This document shows positions 48,118-59,007 of a DNA stretch of 64,000 bases, one piece after another. The notes below the pieces were generated by a model. That model searched no databases, had not been told where the DNA came from, and saw nothing but the letters and a program-made list of their open reading frames with translations. Origin of the DNA: Margaritispora aquatica (Eukaryota > Ascomycota > Leotiomycetes > Helotiales > Discinellaceae); NCBI GenBank assembly GCA_007644065.1, contig VJWN01000012.1, positions 1,229,758 to 1,293,757 of the forward strand, in the 5' to 3' direction. Position 1 is the stretch's first letter. Every line of letters starts with the position of its first letter. A program made the translations under genes and the position numbers.

Positions 48118-49224
48118 TGTAAGATCAATGGGATGGCGCTGTTACTAAAATAACATTGAATACAGAGGAAAGGAAAAAGGACGCGGAGGGAAAAGATAGG
48201 ACAAGGCTCAAAGCAGCTAATTCTAGATTTTTAAAGTTTTGTCGTTGTCTCCAGATGGGAATCTTGGTAAATGGATGGAGGCGTCGTGAGTGGATTGGAG
48301 TGGATTGCCTTGGTACGTCATACGGTGATTTGAGTGGTTCAAAGCCTCGTCAATGCGGGAAGATCGGCTGAAATTCTGACGATGGTCGGCTGGGATGAAG
48401 CTTATTAATCCATAAGCATCGCTAGCTTAGTAAAAGAATAATAATTCAGTGAAGAAGACATGAAATAAAGTCCGAATATCAAATCATTAATAACATGAAG
48501 ATATCCAAATCTCGAGGTTACCTAGAAAGTTACGCTTTTATCTTGCGGTCAATTTGTGAAGATTTCTTCTTCTTCTTCTTCTTCTTCTTCATGGGTTGTT
48601 TATTGACATCAACGCACAGCGCAAGTCCCGAAAATCCGAGACACGAGCGAAACGAGCCAGGCGAGAAAGGCGAGAAGAAAGCTTAAAGTTTGCCTCTTTT
48701 TATGGGGCCGGCTGCGTGGTGCGCCAAGGGTCTCACAATGTCACACGACCTGGGAACAGCATCACTCGGAATGATTGATATAAGGTACCTGAAAAAAGGG
48801 ACTACCCTATCGCCGATGTAAACAAACACAGTAAACCAAGGTCGAATGTACCAGTAAATACCGGATTCTTCCCATCTACCCCATCTCCAAGGTGCTCTTC
48901 CATAAGGTAGGGAAGCTGAAGACATGAGAGGAGGCATGAGTGATGTGAAAAGAGTTCTCTTTCGCAGCATTTTACAATCAAAGTAGCAGAGTAAGATTGA
49001 CAGGTTATTATCAGTTACTCATTTCTGACTTATACAAACACCTAGTGGATATGCTGTACATTTTCTACATTTTTTTGGCTTTTGATAATTTTCTCTCTGC
49101 CCTCACCATTGTCACGCACTCCCATTCCCAGACCATCCTCCACTTCACCTTCGCGCATGCTGTTGTAATACACATACACACTCTATACAATAACAAACAA
49201 AGCCCCATCTCCCAACCCATGCCC
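48118..49224. other. Intergenic region with a (TTC)9 repeat
   Basis: About 1.1 kb between two minus-strand genes. Short ORFs only. Contains the (TTC)9 tract and a T-rich stretch near 49060. Confidence 0.5.
48564..48590 (+). repeat. (TTC)9 trinucleotide microsatellite
   Basis: Nine perfect TTC units in the intergenic region upstream of the DUF2985 gene. Confidence 0.95.
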
Positions 49225-50478
49225 TCAGCCAAGAGTTGAAGGAGTAGTGTTCGTCTCAGGCTTCTTGACCTTTCCATCCCAGTCCTGATTCAACCACGCA
49301 TTGGTCCACGCCTCAAATACCAACGCATTCAAGTGCTGCTCACCCTTAACCTCCTTCACCGCAGCACCATCCTTAATCAGCGTCAAGCGAAGTTTATCCA
49401 TCTTATCCTTCAATCTCTTCTTCAAGTCATCACTTCCCTTCAAAGGCGACCTCGGTTGACCATCTGCTCCCTTTTCTGCTTCGGCAGGTTGCTCTTCAGC
49501 CTCGCTGTTCGTGTTCTCAGCAGCGAAGACAGGGTCTTGAAGGAGTTCCTTCAAAGCCTCATCATGGTGGGCAGCAGACCAAGCCTCGTGTATCTTCATC
49601 CAGCGGAGAATGGCCTTGTTTTGTTCGAGGGTGAACTTTCTGTACTTCGTGCCTTTGTCAGTGTTGGATGGTGGTGCTTGCTCGGCAGGAGAGTTTCTGG
49701 TAACACTGCTGCGATCTGAACGCGGGATGGGGACCTTCAACTTTGGAGAAGACATTGCCTTGTCCGTGAAGTGTTGTGGTTCGTCTGCTGGCTTTTGATG
49801 TTGCTCTTGGTGCTCCTGATCTGAAGTCATGATCGCCACCTTGATGTGTGGGGGAGTTCCTGAGGGCGACCGAGAGAAAAGACCCTTGTAACCTGGTTCG
49901 TCGTCCTTCTCGATGCTCTCAACTACGTCCCCTCCATTTCCATCGTACTCATGCAAGTCATACGCTACTGTCTGTGGTGCTGCATAGCCAAGAATTTCAG
50001 TGTACTTATCAAGTCCGAATCCATAATGCTTGAAGATCTCGACTTCAACCCAAACCCGCGTTTGGATCTCCCCGCAAGCGCTTACCATTCTCTTGCCCCA
50101 GCTCTCCAATCTCTTGCGCTCCTCTGTCTCTTCGTCTTTGCCAAGTCCACCCTTCCATCTCACAGCATCGATACGTTGCTTGTTGTGCTCCACAGTTCTC
50201 TTGCCCAGAACAGTAATGAACTCTAGCACGACCTCCAAAATGGGGAACCTGTTTGCGTACTTCTGTGCCTCAGCAGCGAACGCAAAGCCAATGGCTGTTC
50301 CGTATGCATTTACTTGGGTCTCTGAGAATGGCATCAGGAGGTCGAGATCGCGAACGAATGCTCCTCGAAAGCTCTCTTCTTGCGCAGCAGGGTGTTTTTG
50401 GATGTCATTAGCTCCAGCGACCAGCGAGATCTGACCGACGAAGTCCTTGAGATCGGGAAGTCTACGTTGCTCCTCCAT
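49225..50478 (-). CDS. Unrecognised intronless protein, acidic and helical
   Basis: One 417-codon ORF starting MEEQRRLPDLKDFVGQ. Residues 1-190 look folded and helical (AYGTAIGFAFAAEAQKYANRFPILEVVLEFITVLGKR, WVEVEIFKHYGFGLDKYTEI). A long Gln/Glu/Pro/Ser-rich linker follows, then a helical region (KFTLEQNKAILRWMKIHEAWSA) and a Lys-rich coiled stretch (KKRLKDKMDKLRLTLIKDG). No signal peptide or membrane segment. I do not recognise the family; composition, length and an unbroken frame support it being real. Confidence 0.8.
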   Translation of the reverse strand: MEEQRRLPDLKDFVGQISLVAGANDIQKHPAAQEESFRGAFVRDLDLLMPFSETQVNAYGTAIGFAFAAEAQKYANRFPILEVVLEFITVLGKRTVEHNKQRIDAVRWKGGLGKDEETEERKRLESWGKRMVSACGEIQTRVWVEVEIFKHYGFGLDKYTEILGYAAPQTVAYDLHEYDGNGGDVVESIEKDDEPGYKGLFSRSPSGTPPHIKVAIMTSDQEHQEQHQKPADEPQHFTDKAMSSPKLKVPIPRSDRSSVTRNSPAEQAPPSNTDKGTKYRKFTLEQNKAILRWMKIHEAWSAAHHDEALKELLQDPVFAAENTNSEAEEQPAEAEKGADGQPRSPLKGSDDLKKRLKDKMDKLRLTLIKDGAAVKEVKGEQHLNALVFEAWTNAWLNQDWDGKVKKPETNTTPSTLG

Positions 50479-50969
50479 GATTGATTGATTGGGATCAGTT
50501 GACTCGAGGTTGTGAGTGTGTCTGCGATTCGAGGGTGATATTGTCTTTGGTTGTGTTTGTGCTCGAGGTTTCTGTTACGCAGACGAAGTGTCAGTTCATG
50601 TACTCGAAGTTCACAAAGCGTATTCTTTTGTTTTGGAGAGCTTACTGGCGTAGCAAAGAATGCTCTAGATCGTTGCTAGTATTCAGAGAAAAGAAGCACG
50701 ACTTATCTTCAGGAAGTTAATGGTGATTCTTTGGTGTGAATGTTTGGTGTTGCAATTCGAAGTTCTTGAAGCAACGACAACACGAAGTCTTTGATCGACC
50801 AATGCTAGAACGGCCCAGGCACGACTCGCCTTATTCTACGTTGCCGAGCAATTTTATCTTAACTTTATCTCTAGCAAACTAAGAATGCATTAAAAATAAT
50901 TAAAATAGCTACACAAGTCGGCAAGCCACTCTGAAATCTACGTGCTGAAAAACAGATATCTTCGCTTAG
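50479..50969. other. Short intergenic region between minus-strand genes
   Basis: About 490 nt; promoter of the 417-aa gene. No ORF of note. Confidence 0.5.
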
Positions 50970-51332
50970 CTACCTCCTGCTATCCCAATCGTCTATTCCC
51001 AGGGAAAGTTCATCAAAGTCTTTGATATTGAGCTCCCAAGTGTCCAGATGTTCTTCGTTTTGGTTCAAATCCAAAACTTCGTTGACTACTTCTGCTTCAT
51101 ATTCCAGACACCGTGCAAGCACTCTCAATGTCTCGTCAATAGAATTCGTGGCACTCTTCTTCAGACACTTTGGAGCTAGAGGGTACTTATTCGGAATCGA
51201 GCCAGATTTAGAGCTGTCCCGCGCCAATTCAGAAGAAGGCGTCGTGTAGCAAAACTGGCTATCGTTTGACTCCCCTTTGCCAGCCGAGTTTTGCCTAAGC
51301 GTAGCATCTAGGCTTATTTTCTCTCTCTCCAT
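50970..51332 (-). CDS. Possible 120-aa polar acidic protein
   Basis: Minus-strand ORF. The frame continues upstream to a GTG codon at 51365, but the first ATG is at 51332, and a purine-rich leader precedes it. The N-terminus is polar (Ser/Lys/Asn), the C-terminus is acidic and helical (LRVLARCLEYEAEVVNEVLDLNQNEEHLDTWELNIKDFDELS). An upstream exon ending at a CAG near 51370 cannot be excluded. No family recognised; kept because of protein-like composition. Confidence 0.42.
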   Translation of the reverse strand: MEREKISLDATLRQNSAGKGESNDSQFCYTTPSSELARDSSKSGSIPNKYPLAPKCLKKSATNSIDETLRVLARCLEYEAEVVNEVLDLNQNEEHLDTWELNIKDFDELSLGIDDWDSRR

Positions 51333-53076
51333 TTTTCTTACTTTCTTCTCTCTCCCCTCCTTCACTGCGTTTTTCTTCTGGTTTCTATTTTCCCTTTCTC
51401 CCCGTTTTCCCTCTCTCCCTGATATTTCTTCTTCGTAGCGGGAGAGGCCTTCGGAGTTGCAACAGCTGTATCTTATCCAGTTAGTAGCTAGGAGGACAAA
51501 GGATCATCCGGATGCGCATAAATCCAAGTTTTAGGCAAAATAAGGGGACTTCCATCAGCAAGTTCGCAGATGGCTTTGAAAGATACATGCTGTGCTAACT
51601 TCCATGTCTTGCGAGCTCCATTGGCTAGGATACCATGCTTTGATGAATTCTAATGAGTAATTAACGATATCTATGCTACATTTTATTGTTATTGCGATGC
51701 AAGCCAGTTCTTGTTCGTAGGGGTTTACAAAGTACAATCGACGAACAAGATCGCTGATAGCATGATGAGGGAGGGCCATAGTTTCGAGTTATTCCTTGTA
51801 TAGATAAGCGTTAAGATGATAACTTTAAACAATCAAATAGCGATGATAGGATTATAGTGCTAACTCCTAGATGCATATTATCCTGTTGTGTCATGAACAG
51901 ACTGTCAAGGTGAGAGACGATCATGAAGTCCAGGCGGTATGGTTACTCCTTTCTTGTTAGGCAGCTAATAAAATTTACTACTTTTACAATGGAGCTCAAA
52001 AGATAGAGCTCTTGGTTCATTCCTACCTAAACATCGGTCTTGCTGTTCTCAGGCTCGTAGTATAAATAGATAGACTGACCTCTTTGAGAAAATACAAAAT
52101 AGTTTAGTCGTAATGACAAAGCATCCATTGTTTGGTGGAACTTTTCATTGATACTAATCTAATACCAATTCAATCTAGCCTTTAGTAGTATTCTCACTTA
52201 CCTGAGGAAAGTCATAGATCGGAACACTTGCTTTCTCGCTTAATTCTATTTCCATCACATGTGATCAGAGAGCTGTCCATGACGAGATCACATCTTAACC
52301 CGATTAGACTTACAGAGGCTCGCTTGACTACTAGATTATTGGGACTTCATATAGGCTGTCATACCATAAGAAGTTGTAAACCACCAAACTATCGCTTATC
52401 TTAATATTTCCAAGAGAATCTCCAAGCAAGATACCGCTATAACAAGATCCTCTAGATCAGTATCAGACCTACTTCGGTGTTTTTGATTCAATCTCTTAGG
52501 ATACTGCTAGATACAGCCTCACGAATCCTCAAGACTCGTGTATAATTGTTCTGTGGACTAGATTGAGTAGTAACGGCTTGGGATAGTACAATTTCAACTC
52601 CACGACCACAGCACCTTGATTGAGTCTCGATAAAATCTTACTTGAGATACAAGTCAAGTTGCATAGAATTAGACCTGATTAGGGGTATAGCAAACCCTCA
52701 TTCGGCCATTTCTTCCAAAAATCAGAGTCTCATCTTTAGCAACCCTGTGACATCTGTTCTCGCTTATAGCATAGAGCACATGACGAGCAAGGAATCTGGA
52801 ACATGTAGTTTCATTTCGATAATGACGTCGATAACCAGAAACAAATTGTTATGTCTCTACTCTCAGGTTGTCCTTATATACACTTTTATTTGCAAATATG
52901 ACAACTGCATGTTTCGTGATACACAACATTTGGCTACATCCACACCCTATCCTGCGCTCCTCACATGACATTGCCCCTCTTTCTCGGCGATCATGCCACT
53001 TTCTAAACTCTATCTCTTTAGATTTACAATACATTCTACCTTAGCCGGTCCATAATTTTTATTAGGCTCTTCAATT
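51333..53076. other. AT-rich gene-poor block
   Basis: About 1.7 kb of AT-rich sequence with only short ORFs and many stop codons in all frames. Looks like old, decayed sequence, but no transposon terminal repeats or protein fragments are recognisable. Confidence 0.4.
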
Positions 53077-54335
53077 ATGTCATCCCCTACCAGCTCAATC
53101 GCCATCATCGGCGCAGGAAGTGTTGGCTCTGCCATCGCATACTCCTTGCTCCTACGACCCATCGCCTCTTCGCTCATCCTTGTCGACATCGACAAGGCTC
53201 TCTGTGAAGCTCAGGTCCAGGATCTTTCCGATGCCACTTTCTTGTCTAATGTGCGGATCCGAAGTGGATCCGCCGCTGATGCTCGAAATGCAAACATTAT
53301 CATCGTGACAGCTGGAGCAAAGCAGAGGGTGAGATTCTCAAATTTCTGTTTTCACTTGGCACTTCGCCATTTGAAATCAGGCCACTTTTTTATATCACGA
53401 AAGGAGCTGGAAGAAATTATACAAAGCTCTTATCACTGTGTTTTAGAGAAAGGAACTTATAACTGACTTCTCATTTTAGCCTGGAGACACTAGACTCGAT
53501 CTCATTGATCGCAACTACAAGGTCCTGCAAAGCATTCTAGAGGACTTGAAGCCAATCAAGGAAGACTCCATTTTACTAGTTGTTGCGAACCCAGTGGATG
53601 TCCTGACGCTCTTCGCACAAAGGTTAAGCGGGTTGCCTCGAGGCCAAGTACTAGGAAGTGGGACGTTGCTGGACTCAATCCGCCTCAAGAGAATCCTGGC
53701 AACCAAACTTCATGTATGTGCCCAATAGTTAGGAGAAGTGTGTGATTGCTAACTTTGCAGGTTGCTGATACCTCAATTCATGCATTCGTTATTGGTGAAC
53801 ATGGAGATTCTCAATGTGTAAGTCTTCATGACTACTTGAAGCAAGCAAGCATATCTAACAAGTCGTCAGGTACCATGGTCATCTGCTACCATCTATGGAA
53901 CGCCTCTCCTCAAGATCCTCCCACTCACCTCAACTGAGCGCACTGAAATCGAAACAACCACACGCATGAAAGCAGATGCAATCAGTAAGTTACAACTCCA
54001 GTTACATCACGATCATAAAAACAAGCTCTTATCCCAACTGTGATATACGATGCTGACATCTTCAAGTCAAGGTTAAAGGATTCACATCATATGGTGTCGC
54101 TGCAGTGACTGCACGTATTTGCGAGGCCATACTGTTTGATCATCGCCAAGTGATGCCACTGTCACACTGGCAAGAAAAGCTGGGTTGCTGTCTCAGTTTG
54201 CCTGCTGTAGTTGGTAGACAGGGTGTTGTAGGAGAGTTTCCTCTCTCTTTGAATGCCGAGGAGGAAGCATTTTTGGAGAGCTCTGCACAAAGTCTGAGAA
54301 CGGCAGTGGAGAAATACAACGTGGTGGCTGAGTAA
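53077..54335 (+). CDS. L-lactate dehydrogenase (bacterial-type active-site loop)
   Basis: Exons 53077..53328, 53480..53713, 53761..53817, 53870..53984 and 54067..54335 encode 308 residues, the LDH/MDH norm. It interconverts pyruvate and lactate with NADH in the cytosol. Seen: GAGSVG (about 12-17) for NAD, NPVDVLT, GSGTLLDSIRLKR and the catalytic His in GEHGDSQ (about residue 176). The specificity loop reads AKQRPGDTR, with Gln at the position that is Gln in LDH and Arg in MDH, closely resembling Bacillus-type LDHs (ANQKPGETR). Five exons, one of 57 nt, are unlike a recent bacterial import. The 151-nt first intron interrupts the loop. Confidence 0.92.
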
Positions 54336-55694
54336 GGAAGCCGTGATCTTCCGGGTGTACTCTCGATTTGGTATACCGTTTGAACTGTAGTAAATTGATT
54401 ATAAGAAGGTATCATTCATTTCAGGCAGCATATATTGTGATAGAAAGTAAATAAGGATAGACTTGACACGAGGTGTAGCTTGTGCGAAGATCCTCGTCGT
54501 GTGATATCAGATGAGAGGTGACCAAGCGAGGCAGCTTGCAACTGGACTTAAAGAGACAAGCAACTTTTTACGAAAGAGGTTGCGTTCTCTGTCTTGAACT
54601 GATCACATTGAAGAATCCAGGACAGACTCTCTTACACAATAGTGGGGCTGTCTAAGCGAGCAATCAGTGCTAGTCTCATTCGAGAAGAATGAAACAATGT
54701 TGATTATCTTTGAAGAGACCTAGATAAAGCTAGCTAATATGATTTGTTAGGAAAATCTTTCGTCTTCTAACCCATAGCAGTCAGAATTGTTATCATATGA
54801 CCACTGTCCCTCTTGCTCTCTACCCGTCTCCTAGGTTATTCATACTTACAACTTGATCTTGCCTTAAAGCTTTTACATTGAGGCTGTCTCAGTTGAAGCC
54901 AAGGCGCCCAGTTGCTAGGCCTGAATCAGATTGAATGATGATTGATAAGCAAAACAATCTCATTGCAAACCGTCCTAATGATTGATGTGCAATTGCTTGA
55001 AAACTTAATTGGAGATCGTTTCTTTAGGCTCCTTTATTTGCATCGGCCTTCAAGCAAACTTCATTTAGCCTCATTTGAAGTACAAATAGAAGTGATATTT
55101 CCCCAGAAAAGACCCACTGAATTAAGCAAGCCGCAAAATTCCGAAGAGACCAGATATATATATATATATATATACTCGAGAAATCGCCCACCAACATCAA
55201 TAATAAGCCATCGCATAATATAGCTTCTCGTTATACCGATTGGGAAATATGTATTATTTTTAATGTATTAAATGAAAGGGCCCTAAGATTAAATGCTTAC
55301 TTGGAGGCTACTACACATTGACGATTCTTCTCTTTGTTCCCCTCGAGATCACTGACATTCTTACCCACACAATAATTGTGTCAAAATTACAATGTGCAAA
55401 AACTTACATTGTCGACGAGGCTACCTTAGCGCAACTTTTGTACCACGCCCAGAGGCATAAATTGTGCAAGTTTTGCCTAGCCAATAAACCTCCACCACAA
55501 TTACTCTTTTCCGCATACACTTCAACTGCTGGACTTAAATTTCACATCAACGCACATTCTTCACAAATCTTAGACCATCTCGAGGCCTCATCAGGTCTCG
55601 ACTCGTCTATTTCATTACGACCTTTAGGTGGAGCAACGTAATCGTTCATCAATATATCTGCTTTAACTACCCAAGAAAGTCCTTAAAAAACGCA
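54336..55694. other. AT-rich intergenic region with a (TA)n repeat
   Basis: About 1.36 kb. A 107-codon ORF at 55318-55641 lies just before the pseudogene start and starts at a non-ATG codon; not credible as a gene. Contains the AT repeat at 55154-55174. Confidence 0.45.
55154..55174 (+). repeat. (AT)10 dinucleotide microsatellite
   Basis: Twenty-one nt of perfect alternating AT. Confidence 0.95.
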
Positions 55695-56900
55695 ATGTCG
55701 CTTCCATATACCGAGAAGATTCTTTTCGACGGTATAATCTACTGTCATACTGGCAAAAGTTATGTTCCTGGACGCGAAGAAATCCTACAGGTAAACACTG
55801 ATAGAAGCTCGGCAGAGAGCTGGGAGGAGGAGCCAGAAGTCACCAAAAGTGGTCCAGATCTTGTGGTATGGGATATATCAACATTTGCTGTGCTTTGTTG
55901 CATTTGCTAACACTTATTTCTAGCGATTTGGTGTCTACGTCTCTCTCGAATCAGACGAGGATCCAGTTAGTATCAGTTCACCGCGCTCTATTTTCACACC
56001 AAAAAGAGAAATGCTTAACTCTCTCACCTTAGGCTTCCGTTGGAGACGATATTATTCACACCATTGCAGATTGCAATCATATGCTTTATAATATTCAACA
56101 AGCTACCCATGCGGCACATCCAGTTCAGCAAGCCCAAGCCATCCAGCCTATGACCGCACCTCCAATTTAGCAACAAGTCTAATCTAGTGACGGAAATTTG
56201 GCTTTACTACCAAGTTAAAGTCAATCAGTTCTCCTGTCGTAACAACAGCAGCCAGCTTAGTCCTAGCACCAATCTTTTTCGGCTCCCAGCGCAGCTAGAA
56301 TTCTCAACCAACAACAATTTCTTCTCCTAACACTCAACCAATATTACACCCTCCCCGTACAACAAGCTTAGAACCCACGAGTTAAGACGGCGATCAAGCG
56401 ACCTCTGCCGCAAGGCTACGATCTTCCAGCTAGTACCTCTACTGCTAATCTTGTCGCTCCAAGTCATAGAAACGAACTTCCGGCATGTACACAGACTGAC
56501 CCGCCTGGCGTCGCGCGATGGTTTTCACAGAGGAGATCTGCTTAGAATGTTGACCACAACGAATACTTGCATTACCTTGTTAAATTAGCATTTGTTGCAC
56601 TGAACAGAGAGCTCAAGTCTCCCATGGACACGATCCTCTCCGACTCTCCGAATAAAAAGTACACAAACTACCTTTACTATCTGATAGACATGATGCTGAT
56701 CAAACTAAACCGTGAGTTACTCCCGTGTGATGTTTGTACAATCACAGAAGCTTTGCATCGCCATTTTCGTGGAGGTGGCAACCCATGTCTTTGCTGAAGC
56801 AACTACACCGTGCATTCATATTCCACCAAGAGATCATCGAACTTTCGTCGATTATACGGTAAATTGGTTCAGAAAGTTCTGCATTGATTTGTTGCAACTG
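55695..56900 (+). pseudogene. Decayed paralogue (copy 1) of the gene at 57557, with in-frame TAG/TAA stops
   Basis: Exons 55695..55865, 55924..55965 and from 56033 match copy 2 in order (KILFDGI.Y, GPDL, ..EDP, ..DD....TIA). From 56033 one frame stays free of indels up to about 56797, but is cut by eight stops: TAG or TAA at 56168, 56180, 56216, 56240, 56258, 56264, 56369 and 56543. Several lie in Gln-rich sequence where CAG/CAA is expected; the one at 56543 matches TGG at 58252 in copy 2. Downstream homology resumes strongly (PLPQGYDLPASTSTANLVAPSH). Nearby changes also favour C:G to T:A. A 116-aa product ending at 56168 could still be made. RIP-like mutation is the best explanation. Function of the family unknown. 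Confidence 0.8.
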
Positions 56901-57556
56901 AGCTCCGATTCTATTCGGCTACTTCGAATAGGCATAGTAAACTTAGAGTATACAGAGCTGTGCTTAGAAATCTTCAAGTAAAAAGTTGACATAACTATAG
57001 CGTGTCTTCTTTATAATTAAAATAAGCTTCTCTGATATTGTCAACCTTTGTCTGACGTACAAATAGCAGTGAAGAAAAATGGACCTAAGCTACCTTAGAT
57101 GTGTATATAATAACCAAGTATGAGTAACGATCAACATATACAATTCAATATATCTGCTAACAACATTCACACATTTGCTTCTTCATCCTATCATATAAGA
57201 TAAAGTAAAATATCCAATAATTTATATACACCTATCTCATCGCCTCATATCACAATAGGTTTCGAGGCGATAATGTAAACCTTGATTCTCTACAATGGTA
57301 ATATAAATAACCTTTCATAAAATAGAAATCATAATATCGTTCATTCTGCTTGCACATTCATTGTTCCGACCTTACAATTTTCAGGACCTCCCATTGTCGC
57401 GGTAACGAGACGAAGACACCCAAACGCGATATCTCGATCACGCTCAGAGCTATAAATTCTTCAAGTCAACCCTTCAACTCGGAAACGATAACCTTTTTTC
57501 AACCTCCTTGCAGAATAATAAACAACCACAGCTTATCTGCCAATACATCCCATACC
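56901..57556. other. Very AT-rich intergenic spacer between the duplicates
   Basis: About 650 nt, strongly AT-rich to 57340, then the leader of copy 2. No gene. Confidence 0.5.
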
Positions 57557-58491
57557 ATGTCGATTTCAAAGATTCTCTTCGACGGCATCGTCTACCATAA
57601 CATTGGGAGAACCCATGTTCCTAGCAGAGTAATTCTGCAGGTAATGATCAGTAGCGACTTAATGGAAGAAACCACAGAGGTTACTGAAAATGGACCGGAC
57701 CTTCTGGTATGAGCTATGACTATCGATTTAATTTTAATACATTGGTCAACTGATACATGTAGCAATTTCAATTCTCAATTTTCAGCGATCCAGCGAGGAC
57801 CCTGTTCATCTACCTTAATTCACAACCTTTTCGCTTGCTCAACACCCACACTTGAAGAAACATAATAGCTAACGCTAACATCTCTACCCAGGCTCTGATT
57901 GATGACGATGTACCTCGTACCATTGCCAAACCACAGCTACCATCTCTCCCACCACAACACCCACTCCAAAGCCAAATACATCTTCCATTCCAGAACACAA
58001 CGACTGGAGTTCCCGTCCATACCCAACTGCCAACATCAGCAATTGAAAGATACCATGGAACCCTCGCGCAGAAAGCTGGTGCTCTGCGCACAAAGGCGGT
58101 AATCAAGGCTCCACTGCCACTCGGATACGACCTACCGGCTGGAACATCCACCGCGCACCTGGTCGAACCAAGCCATGGCAAGCAACCGCCTATCTGCACA
58201 CAATTACATCCTACTGGTGTCGCATGTGTATGCCCAGCTACTAGATCTAGTTGGGATGCCGACCACAGGGCGGATTTGTACTATTTAATCGGATTGGGAC
58301 TACTACGAGTCAATCGAGAGCTTAAACCTAGGGATTTCAAAGCAATAACGGAGGCTCTTTTTCGCCGATTCCATGGGACCAATAATCCAGTACCAGACAG
58401 AGGGTATAACGCGGTTCACTCCTACGCGATGAAGCCTGATGGATTGTTTTACCAAGAGTATGCTCGGGTTCGTCGTTTGATCTTGGATTAA
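57557..58491 (+). CDS. Lineage-specific protein (copy 2, intact paralogue)
   Basis: Exons 57557..57706, 57786..57803 and 57892..58491 encode 255 residues. The 18-nt middle exon (RSSEDP) corresponds to the 42-nt one of copy 1 (ending ..DEDP), and both are followed by a weak GTT donor. N-terminal module: KILFDGIVYHNIGRTHVPSR; then a Gln/Pro linker, the PLPLGYDLPAGTSTAHLVEPSH block, and a helical C-terminus (DLYYLIGLGLLRVNREL, ITEALFRRFHGTNN, VRRLILD). No signal peptide. The family is not recognised and is probably restricted to close relatives; the C-terminal helices suggest a DNA- or protein-binding fold, as a guess. Intact frame contrasts with copy 1. Confidence 0.7.
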
Positions 58492-59007
58492 AGAATCAAG
58501 GACCCACTGTATTAGAAGTCTTTGTTGTCTTGAGCAGTGGATGACTATGCTTAAGCAATACTATAAAGACAATGAAATTCTCAATATTATATGAACAAAA
58601 CTCATTGATGTGACTAGAAGCGAATAATATCAAATAAACATCAGAGTAATAGCACGAAAAAGTCTAGCACAAGTGAGAACATGCATGAGAGAAGAACATA
58701 CATAAACGAGAGGGTTGTGACCGAGACTGCATGCGAATGTTTTGTACACACCTATACGCGATGTATCCTCTCGATAGCACCTGTGCCTGTCCAGCTCCGT
58801 GATCTAGCTGCGATGCTAGGATCGAAAATGAATGTTTTGGCACAGCACGTGACGGCTCAGCTACCTCCATGACGAGGTTGGCAAGACCAAAACCAACGAT
58901 TACCAATACTCGCTCTCGCTCTTATCATCTTATTACGAAGTCATCATGTTAGTCACCTACAAATTTCATCTTATCTAACCATCCATATTACTTCTCGCCT
59001 CCAGAAT
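58492..59007. other. Intergenic region, copy 2 to APH-like gene
   Basis: About 500 nt, AT-rich at left. Short ORFs overlap on both strands and are not credible. Confidence 0.5.

Noticed and set aside
55318..55641. 107-codon ORF before the pseudogene
   Set aside because: Starts at a non-ATG codon, ends 53 nt before the copy 1 ATG; probably leader sequence.
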